Shown here in pieces: positions 5,963 to 11,458 of a DNA stretch of 11,458 nt. The DNA comes from Chloroflexota bacterium (GTDB lineage: Bacteria > Chloroflexota > Anaerolineae > Anaerolineales > E44-bin32). The DNA is taken from positions 1 through 11,458 of the forward strand of contig JAPLGR010000122.1 of assembly GCA_026390045.1 (NCBI GenBank), written 5' to 3'. Each line of letters starts with the position of its first letter. Position 1 is the first letter of the stretch. The notes below the pieces were generated by a model. That model saw only the letters and a program-made list of their open reading frames with translations. It did no database searches and had not been told where the DNA came from. The translations under genes and the position numbers were made by a program.

Positions 5963-7893
5963 GCCGCGCCTCCCGCCGGTGTCAGGCCGGCCTCGCGTTC
6001 CCAGATACTGGCGACGCTGGGGAAGCGGGCGATCTCGGTGTGGGGGAGGAACAGCGCGGCTGTGAACGCGTCATAGAAGGAGTTGTCGGCCGAGAGTTCA
6101 AGGTAGGTCATGCCGCGCGCGATGTGCCGCAGTCGATCACGTTCGTCACGCGACAGCAGGGCGCGGTACGTCCCCAGGATGGCGGTGTTCCCCAGGAACT
6201 TGAAACGGTCCCAGGGCAGATCGGGCAGTAGCCCGATCTGGATGGCCTTCTCCACATTGATGTACTTGCCGAACGATCCGCCGACCAGCACCTGCTGGAC
6301 GTCCTCGAGGCGCACGCCGACGCTCGTGGCCAGCACGCTGAACCCGGCGAAGATGGCGGCCTTGGCGCGCAGCAGGTTGTCGACATCGACCTTGGTGAGG
6401 GTGATGTCGCCGCCGGTGCTGGTCTCGCCCGCCCAGGCAATGACGTACTCCGGCCCGTGGTCACCCTGCCGGACGCGAGGCGTATCCAGGTCGAGCTTAA
6501 CGTTGCCTCCGCGATCGATGACGCCGGTGACGAACAGCTCGGCCAGGAGCGAGATCAAGCCAGAGCCACAGAGGCCGCGCGGCTTGCCGCCTCCGATCAC
6601 GCGCCATGTGGGTTCGAACGTCCCGGAGTTGACCCACACTTCCTCGATGGCGCCTTCTGTGGCGCGCATTCCGTTCACCACGCCGGCACCTTCGAACGCC
6701 GGACCGGCCGAGCAGGCGCACGTCACCTGCCAGTCATGCGTTCCGAGCACGATCTCGCCGTTCGTACCGACGTCGATGAACAGCGTCAGCTGGCCGGTCT
6801 CGGAGAGGCCGCAGGCCAGGACGCCGGCCGTGATGTCGGAGCCGACATAGGACGCGACGCCCGGCAGGCAGTCGACGCTTGCCAGCGGGTTGATTCCCAG
6901 GTCGATGTCGTGTGCCATGATCGGGACCGGCATGTTGACGGTCGGGATGAAGGGGGCGAGGCGGATCGAGGTCGGCGGCAGCCCGAGGAACAGGTGAGCC
7001 ATCGTTGTGTTGCCGGCAACGGTCGCCTTGTAGATGTGATCCGGCGAGACGCCGGTGCGCTTCTCCAGGCGCACGAGCAACTCGGCGATGGTCTCGCGCA
7101 CGCGGTGGCTGAGCTCAGCCAGTCCGCCGTCGCGCCCGGCGTAGATGATCCGCGAGATCACGTCCTCGCCGCAATGGATCTGGCCGTTGTACTCGGCCGA
7201 GGAGCCCAGCACCTCGCCGGTGATCAGGTCCACCAGGTAGGCGCTGACGGTTGTGGTCCCGATGTCGATGGCCAGCGCTACGGGTTCGATCGGGTCGGTG
7301 GCGATATCGATCAGACGCGCCGGTCCATGTGGCCGGTTCCATGTCTCCGCCTCAAGCACGACCCATGGGGACCAGTCGGACTCGCGCACCACGCTGCCCA
7401 GCCGTCGCACGAGGGCCAGCGGCACCTCGGCTTCGGGGTAGCCCGCCCCGGCCAGAGCGATCTCCAGGCGCGTCAGGTCATCCTTGTTGTCCTGGAAGGA
7501 CGGTTCCGGCAGATACACGCGGAAGGCGCGCACACCTTGAAGGTTCTGGTCGTAAGGGAAGGGGACTTCGATTGACTTGGCCGTCTTGTCCGTCACCAGA
7601 CGGCGCTCGATCCGTTCCTGATCGGGGATGCTGACTGTCAGGTCGCCTTCGATGACCGTCTGACAGGCGAGCGCGAAGCCCGACTCAATATCCTCCGCCG
7701 AGAGGCGGAGGGTCGAACGGCGCCGCGCGCCGTCCCCTTTGACGAACACAGCACAGCGGCCGCAGCGTCCCTGTCCGCCGCACGGCTGAGCGATGTCCAA
7801 TCCGGCGCGCTGGATGGCTTCCGCCACGAGCGACCCGGTAGGGACCTCGACCGTTTGGTTCGCGGGGAGAAGCGTGACCTTATGGTTCGCCAT
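5959..7893 (-). CDS. Reductive activator of the corrinoid iron-sulfur protein (RACo-type, DUF4445/ASKHA)
   Basis: Uses ATP hydrolysis to drive one-electron reduction of inactive Co(II) CFeSP back to Co(I). It has 644 residues. The N-terminal [2Fe-2S] ferredoxin-like domain has C38, C44, C47 and C77 (QPCGGQGRCGRC ... ACQT). A linker follows to about 200, then the ASKHA ATPase begins with AIDIGTTTVSAYLVDL (208-223), then GEDVISRII, TLFIDVGTNGEIVLG and, near the C-terminus, VGGSFGKYINVEKAIQIGLLP. Length and domain order match the Carboxydothermus RACo and its homologues. It lies directly after acsC, whose product it activates, across a 109-base gap. The ATG at 7891-7893 is the only reasonable start, since no ATG, GTG or TTG lies in frame just upstream, yet no Shine-Dalgarno precedes it. 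It heads a chain of three ATGA-coupled genes. Confidence 0.94.
   Translation of the reverse strand: MANHKVTLLPANQTVEVPTGSLVAEAIQRAGLDIAQPCGGQGRCGRCAVFVKGDGARRRSTLRLSAEDIESGFALACQTVIEGDLTVSIPDQERIERRLVTDKTAKSIEVPFPYDQNLQGVRAFRVYLPEPSFQDNKDDLTRLEIALAGAGYPEAEVPLALVRRLGSVVRESDWSPWVVLEAETWNRPHGPARLIDIATDPIEPVALAIDIGTTTVSAYLVDLITGEVLGSSAEYNGQIHCGEDVISRIIYAGRDGGLAELSHRVRETIAELLVRLEKRTGVSPDHIYKATVAGNTTMAHLFLGLPPTSIRLAPFIPTVNMPVPIMAHDIDLGINPLASVDCLPGVASYVGSDITAGVLACGLSETGQLTLFIDVGTNGEIVLGTHDWQVTCACSAGPAFEGAGVVNGMRATEGAIEEVWVNSGTFEPTWRVIGGGKPRGLCGSGLISLLAELFVTGVIDRGGNVKLDLDTPRVRQGDHGPEYVIAWAGETSTGGDITLTKVDVDNLLRAKAAIFAGFSVLATSVGVRLEDVQQVLVGGSFGKYINVEKAIQIGLLPDLPWDRFKFLGNTAILGTYRALLSRDERDRLRHIARGMTYLELSADNSFYDAFTAALFLPHTEIARFPSVASIWEREAGLTPAGGAA
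7692..7711 (-). repeat. Perfect 8-bp stem with 4-base loop inside RACo
   Basis: CCTCCGCC (7692-7699) and GGCGGAGG (7704-7711) pair perfectly around a 4-base loop. It encodes LRLSAE in RACo, just before C77 of the Fe-S domain. The mRNA arm also contains an SD-like GGAGG. It could slow ribosomes between domains or be chance. Confidence 0.35.
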
Positions 7894-7938
7894 CGGACGA
7901 CCGGGCCCGAGTTCGAACGTCGGAGCGGCTAAGGACGG

Positions 7939-7970
7939 CCGCCCGCCGAAGAGGCCTCTCCGGCGGGCGG
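7939..7970 (-). promoter_or_regulatory. Strong hairpin between acsC and RACo
   Basis: Perfect 10-bp arms CCGCCCGCCG (7939-7948) and CGGCGGGCGG (7961-7970) enclose 12 bases that contain the palindrome AGAGGCCTCT (7950-7959), which can add three more pairs. It lies 32 bases past the acsC stop and 45 bases before the RACo start. No U-run follows on either strand, so a classic terminator is unlikely. It may act as a 3' stability element or RNase processing site for acsBDC, or as an attenuator that lowers RACo relative to CFeSP. Confidence 0.55.
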
Positions 7971-8002
7971 GTGGCGCGCTCCCATGTCGGACGGGGCCGT
8001 GG

Positions 8003-9346
8003 TCAGTTGACCCACATTGCCTTTAGGAATGCCCCGATGTCAACGGCCTCGCGCGGCCCAACCATGATCGTCCATCCGGGCAGGTCGCCCTCCAGTTCGC
8101 CGGAGAGAACGGCGACGTGGCCCGGGATGATCACCTTGCGGTGCTTGACCTTGCCTTCGACGCCGACCGTCTTGACCGCCTTGGCGATGCGCTCGGAGTC
8201 GAACTTGCCGGCCGCCCATGCCGTGAGCACGCTCATGCCTTCGGCATCGGTGACAACAAGCCAGGCCGGCCAGCCTGAGCCTTCGACCTCATTGGCGATG
8301 GCAAAGTACGTGATGGAGAAGTTGGTCGTCACCAGAACCGGCGAATCGTCCTTGGGGTTGTTGATCTCGTACATACCCGGCTGCACCTGGATCGGCTTCT
8401 GCGGATCGGTGTAGATGTTCTGCCGCAGGACGAGCAGCCCGTACAGGCTGGCCGGATCAAACGTATCAAGGACGATGAACCCGGCGTACTTGGCGATGTG
8501 CTCGGCCGCCAGGAGAACATCGTCGGCCTTGCCGCCGGCGCCGGGGAAGGTGATGATCGGGAAGCCAAGCGGGCGGAAGTTCTTCTTGATGGCCAGCCGA
8601 CGAAGCGTCGTCAGCTTCTCCAGCGAGTCCTTCGGGCCCTTCACGCCGGGGTCGAGGACCAGGTCTTCCAACCCGGCCTTGGTCAGCGACTGGGTGAGCG
8701 TTGCCAGATCGTCGAGCGTTTCGGCGCGTGCGACCAGCGGGACCTTGGCGGCCTTGGCAACCTCGGCCATGGCCTCCCAGTTGCTGGCGTCGGCGGCGTG
8801 CAGGAGGGGTCGCGTGCCGCTCGCCGCTTCGAGCCAGGCCTTGGCCACGTCGGGCTTGGAGGTCAGCAGGATCAGCGGCTTCTTGCTCGCCGCGCGCACG
8901 GCTTTCACCGCCCCGGCGAACGCGGCTGGATCGCCCGAGGCCGCCTCAATGGCGTATCCGTCGAGCGTCAACGGGATGCCGACGTAGTCGGCCTTGAACG
9001 CGTCCGCCGCGGCAACCTGCTTCTTGATCTCCTCGGCCGGCAGGCTGTCCTTCACTCGCAGGAACAACCCAGGGCGATGGAAGAAGGTCTTCTCGTGGCG
9101 GAAGAGGACAGTCTCGTTGCCAACGGCCAGCTTGCCGTCATCGCCGGCGATCTCCACCAGGCGAATGGGTGGGGCCGAGGCGGCTTCCAGCTTGGCCTTC
9201 GACTCTTCGCTGACATACGGGCAAGCCTTGAGCTCCGCCTGCTTGGCGGCCAGTTTCATGGCGAAGGCCAGGCAGGTAGGGAAGGAGCATTCCTTGCAGT
9301 TGGTCTGCGGCAGGAGCTTGTAGATCTCGAGTCCAGTGAGTGCCAT
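8003..9346 (-). CDS. acsC: Corrinoid iron-sulfur protein, large subunit
   Basis: The large (gamma) subunit of the CFeSP, which carries the cobalamin that shuttles methyl groups from AcsE to acetyl-CoA synthase. It has 447 residues, the usual family length. The N-terminal [4Fe-4S] domain has C17, C20, C25 and C42 (NCKECSFPTC ... ACPY). A TIM-barrel middle follows, then from about residue 325 a Rossmann-like B12-binding domain with TNFSITYFAIANEVE, TDAEGMSVLTAWAAGKF, IPGHVAVLSGELEG and MVGPREA. The ATG follows AGGAGG (9353-9358) with a 6-base spacer; this SD overlaps the acsD stop (9357-9359), so the two subunits are closely linked in translation, as suits a 1:1 heterodimer. No anomaly in motifs. 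Confidence 0.96.
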   Translation of the reverse strand: MALTGLEIYKLLPQTNCKECSFPTCLAFAMKLAAKQAELKACPYVSEESKAKLEAASAPPIRLVEIAGDDGKLAVGNETVLFRHEKTFFHRPGLFLRVKDSLPAEEIKKQVAAADAFKADYVGIPLTLDGYAIEAASGDPAAFAGAVKAVRAASKKPLILLTSKPDVAKAWLEAASGTRPLLHAADASNWEAMAEVAKAAKVPLVARAETLDDLATLTQSLTKAGLEDLVLDPGVKGPKDSLEKLTTLRRLAIKKNFRPLGFPIITFPGAGGKADDVLLAAEHIAKYAGFIVLDTFDPASLYGLLVLRQNIYTDPQKPIQVQPGMYEINNPKDDSPVLVTTNFSITYFAIANEVEGSGWPAWLVVTDAEGMSVLTAWAAGKFDSERIAKAVKTVGVEGKVKHRKVIIPGHVAVLSGELEGDLPGWTIMVGPREAVDIGAFLKAMWVN

Positions 9347-9352
9347 GATTAG

Positions 9353-9358
9353 CCTCCT
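9353..9358 (-). promoter_or_regulatory. Shine-Dalgarno of acsC overlapping acsD stop
   Basis: AGGAGG sits 6 bases before the acsC ATG and shares bases with the TAG of acsD. A ribosome ending acsD therefore stops on the acsC binding site. Confidence 0.8.
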
Positions 9359-10319
9359 ATGCCGCCATCAGGGCGTCGACAACGCCCCGCAACCGGCGCA
9401 GCGTTTCCGGATGACGCAGGACGATGATGTCGGCCCCAGCGTAGATCAGGGCATTGGCGGTGAGCGCCTCCCAGTTCAGCGCGCGCCGGTTCCAGTCGCC
9501 CCACGCGGCGGGGACGCCTTCGCCCACCTTGGCTTCCTTGACCTTCCAGCCTTCCTCGCCCGGCGTGACGATCAGCGGCTGCTGCGTCATCGAGTCGCCC
9601 TGCAGGGCGGCCAGGCGAAGCCGCTCCATCACTGAGTACCCGTATTCGATCCCATAGCCGAGCGCGCCGGTGGTTGGATCCATGATGATGCGCTCTAGCG
9701 GCAGACCCATGTCATGAATCAGGATCACCAGCTGCTTCGACAGGTTGACATCCATCGGCGTCTTGGACTGGACGACATGATCGTTGGCCAGCGCTCCTGC
9801 CACGATGGTGCGGTAGTTCTTATCCTCGCAGGTGCCGATCAACAGCCGCTCGCCCTTGCCTTCTTCGGCCGCGGCGACAATCAACTCGTTGTCAATCTCA
9901 GCCTGCCCCGGACCGATCACCGCCAGGGGGAGGCCTGTGGCTTCGAGCACCTTGCGGACGACCGCCCGGGCGTTGGCGGCCGTGTTGGCCTTGCCGTCCG
10001 CCAGGGTGGCGCTCAGTGTCAGGAAGATCAACTCCGCCCCGGCCTGCTCGGCGGCCTTGGCCCATGCGGCGGGGTCGTCCATGGCGGCGCCCCACGCCTG
10101 GAGCAAGAGCGGCGACCAATCCGTCGGCTTCCGGTCGCGCACTTCCAGCGCCAGGGCAGGCGGATGTGGGAAACTGCCCTCAAAAGCGTGGTGGGGCATG
10201 GCGGTCTCCCCACCCACCGTGAGCGTGCGTGTGCGCGTGCCACCCTGCTCGCGCGTCGCCCCCAGCGTGACCTCGCGCACCGTGCCGGACCACTTCTCTT
10301 TCGGAATCTCCACGGCCAT
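9357..10319 (-). CDS. acsD: Corrinoid iron-sulfur protein, small subunit
   Basis: The small (delta) subunit of the CFeSP, a TIM barrel that pairs with AcsC, caps the corrinoid and docks the methyltransferase. It has 320 residues, close to the family norm. Typical stretches are FEGSFPHPPALALEV (46-60), the short segment IGTCEDKNYR (161-170), PMDVNLSKQLVILIHDMGL (188-206), and MDPTTGALGYGIEYGYSVMER (213-233 region). The C-terminus has LIYAGADIIVLRHPE. The ATG at 10317-10319 follows GGGGAG (10328-10333) with an 8-base spacer. It lies 159 bases downstream of acsB and 10 bases upstream of acsC. All expected motifs look intact, in contrast to acsB. Confidence 0.95.
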   Translation of the reverse strand: MAVEIPKEKWSGTVREVTLGATREQGGTRTRTLTVGGETAMPHHAFEGSFPHPPALALEVRDRKPTDWSPLLLQAWGAAMDDPAAWAKAAEQAGAELIFLTLSATLADGKANTAANARAVVRKVLEATGLPLAVIGPGQAEIDNELIVAAAEEGKGERLLIGTCEDKNYRTIVAGALANDHVVQSKTPMDVNLSKQLVILIHDMGLPLERIIMDPTTGALGYGIEYGYSVMERLRLAALQGDSMTQQPLIVTPGEEGWKVKEAKVGEGVPAAWGDWNRRALNWEALTANALIYAGADIIVLRHPETLRRLRGVVDALMAA

Positions 10320-10372
10320 AGGGACGTCTCCCCTCTCTTGGAAGTACAGGAACTCGGTCAGAGTTCAGCGAT

Positions 10373-10410
10373 CAGCTGTCTGCCCACAGCTTAAAGCATA
10401 CAGCCGTCTG
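10373..10410. repeat. Near-identical 10-base direct repeat in the acsB-acsD gap
   Basis: CAGCTGTCTG (10373-10382) and CAGCCGTCTG (10401-10410) match at 9 of 10 bases with starts 28 bases apart. They lie 54-91 bases upstream of the acsD start. They could be a regulator site or chance. No convincing promoter or terminator was found in 10320-10478. Confidence 0.25.
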
Positions 10411-10478
10411 TCGCGATTTGCTTCCGCCGGATGGGCTCCCGGCTGAGTCCGGAAAGCCGTTGGCGGACTGCTCGTACG

Positions 10479-11458
10479 CTACATCATCGGCGGCATTTCA
10501 AGCGCCGGATGGTGTTTCTCCGTGATATAGGCGACGGTCCCCTCGACGTCAGTGGCAGACCGCTCATCGCAGATCTTGTCGATCAGATCCGGGTCGCCCT
10601 CGCGCTCTGCGACCAGCTTGAGTTGCTCGGCCATCTGCTCCTTGAGCACCGAGGACATCCACACCACGCGCTTGAATCCGCCATCGGCTGAGATGAACTT
10701 CGGGCTGAGGATGCGGGTTCTCCATGATCGAGTACATCGTGACCTCGGTGACCTGCTGGTGGCTGGCCTGATATGCGAATTCATTCACCCCGGCATAGTA
10801 GCCCTTGACGGTGTCCGAGCAGCTCCCCTTCTTGATCGGCTGGTTCGGCCCCGTGGGGTTGATCTGGTTGGAGGCCTTGCAGTCCAGCCAGTTGTACGCG
10901 CCGCACAGCCCCAGCCGCTCGGGGCTGACGATGCACACGTGGTTCGGGGCGAACGATTGGCACAACGTGCACGAGTAGAAGATGTCGACGCTCTCGTCGG
11001 TCATCGAGCCGAGGCGCACGTTGCGCTCCTCGTACGCCGCCCGTGCCTTCTCCAGCCACTCGGCATGCAGCTTGGGATCGGTGACGATCGTGACCTGCAC
11101 CTTGTCCACGATGCTGCCGAAATCGGCGTGAAAGCGGGCGTGAAGGATTTCGCCGAAGTGCTTGAGGTTGAAGCCCTTCTCGGTCGCCGCGGTGCTGATG
11201 CGGATCCAGGCGATGTCGCGCTGGCCGATATGCTGGATGGTCGAGGCGCCGTTGATGAAGTAGTGGATCTGGCGCTCGAGCACCGGCTCGAAGTCCTTCT
11301 CCATCTTGCGTCCCGCGACCTGGACCAGGATGCCCATGTCCATGGCGCCCTGCGGCTCGACGGCGTCGAAGGTCGGGCCAACAATCTCGATCTTGCCGTC
11401 GTCGATCTTGTCCAGGTCCCCCATGAACAGGTACTCGAAGGCGCGGCTCTTCTTGCCG
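10479..11458 (-). pseudogene. acsB: Acetyl-CoA synthase (beta subunit), 5' end beyond window, broken by internal deletion and frameshift
   Basis: Acetyl-CoA synthase joins methyl, CO and CoA at the Ni-Ni-[4Fe-4S] A-cluster. The visible frame runs from the window edge with EYLFMGDLDKID, VAGRKMEKDFEPVLERQIHYF and HFGEILHARFH, and the four [4Fe-4S] cysteines are present in SCTLCQSF, HVCIVSPE and GLCGAYNW. It reads normally to TMYSIMENP (proline at 10714-10716). The following CGC nickel-ligand segment is absent. The sequence jumps to SPKFISADGGFKRVVW in another frame near 10703-10720 and continues to ITEKHHPALEMPPMM and TAG at 10479-10481. By recall of the Moorella protein, about 65 residues (592-656) are missing. 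If read straight through, the first frame adds 49 unrelated residues and stops at 10564. Both flanks look fully conserved, so the lesion is recent or an assembly artefact. Confidence 0.88.

Noticed and set aside
6457..7575. Long plus-strand open frame (372 codons) opposite RACo
   Set aside because: Rich in Arg/His/Asp as typical antisense GC-frame product, with no recognisable domain; RACo on the other strand is certain.
8498..9352. Long plus-strand open frame (284 codons) opposite acsC
   Set aside because: It is the antisense shadow of a fully conserved acsC; its translation shows no family motif and reflects high-GC codon bias.
10385..10421. Minus-strand promoter with TATGCT as -10 before acsD
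   Set aside because: No -35-like hexamer lies at 16-18 bases upstream; support is too weak to list.
10564..10713. The 49 residues after TMYSIMENP as a genuine alternative ACS C-terminus
   Set aside because: They are low-complexity Arg/Gly-rich and out of frame with the true conserved C-terminus found in the overlapping frame.
10703..10720. Programmed frameshift in acsB
   Set aside because: A frameshift alone cannot restore the missing block of about 65 codons, and no slippery heptamer is seen at the junction.

Overview
The window is a high-GC segment of a bacterial Wood-Ljungdahl (reductive acetyl-CoA) gene cluster. Every supported gene lies on the minus strand, so transcription runs from base 11458 down to base 1. 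In that order the genes are: acsB (acetyl-CoA synthase, partial and broken), acsD and acsC (small and large subunits of the corrinoid iron-sulfur protein, CFeSP), a RACo-type reductive activator of CFeSP, a radical SAM protein, an alpha/alpha-toroid (prenyltransferase/squalene-cyclase-like) protein, a CooC/AcsF nickel-insertion ATPase, acsE (methyltetrahydrofolate:CFeSP methyltransferase), a GNAT acetyltransferase, and a MetV-MetF fusion (methylenetetrahydrofolate reductase) that runs off the left edge. No CODH catalytic subunit (acsA), formyl-THF synthetase or folD is in view. They may lie outside.

The genes describe one flow. MetVF makes methyl-THF, AcsE moves the methyl group to cobalt of AcsCD, RACo rescues cobalt that has slipped to Co(II), and AcsB condenses methyl, CO and CoA. 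CooC/AcsF would load nickel into AcsB. The organism is therefore an anaerobe using this pathway for carbon fixation, acetogenesis or, in reverse, acetyl-CoA oxidation. Gene content, high GC and the toroid family suggest an uncultured Chloroflexota-like bacterium, but this is a guess from recall and not a placement.

Three features stand out. First, four consecutive genes (RACo, radical SAM, toroid, CooC/AcsF) are joined by three identical 4-base ATGA stop/start overlaps, so two proteins of unknown role are locked between a CFeSP activator and an ACS nickel chaperone. This is the best candidate here for an undescribed maturation or activation module. Second, acsB has lost about 65 codons and its reading frame exactly where the Cys-Gly-Cys nickel ligand of the A-cluster should be. 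This is either an assembly error or a real inactivating deletion. Third, MetV and MetF are fused in one chain, and a GNAT enzyme sits between acsE and metVF.

Layout on plus coordinates: 1-1311 metVF; 1312-1556 non-coding with one palindrome; 1557-2123 GNAT; 2124-2314 non-coding with a strong hairpin and a possible 20-residue ORF; 2315-3238 acsE; 3256-4023 cooC/acsF; 4020-5066 toroid; 5063-5962 radical SAM; 5959-7893 RACo; 7894-8002 non-coding with a strong hairpin; 8003-9346 acsC; 9357-10319 acsD; 10320-10478 non-coding; 10479-11458 broken acsB. No tRNA, rRNA, insertion sequence or CRISPR array was seen, and no gap exceeds 300 bases.
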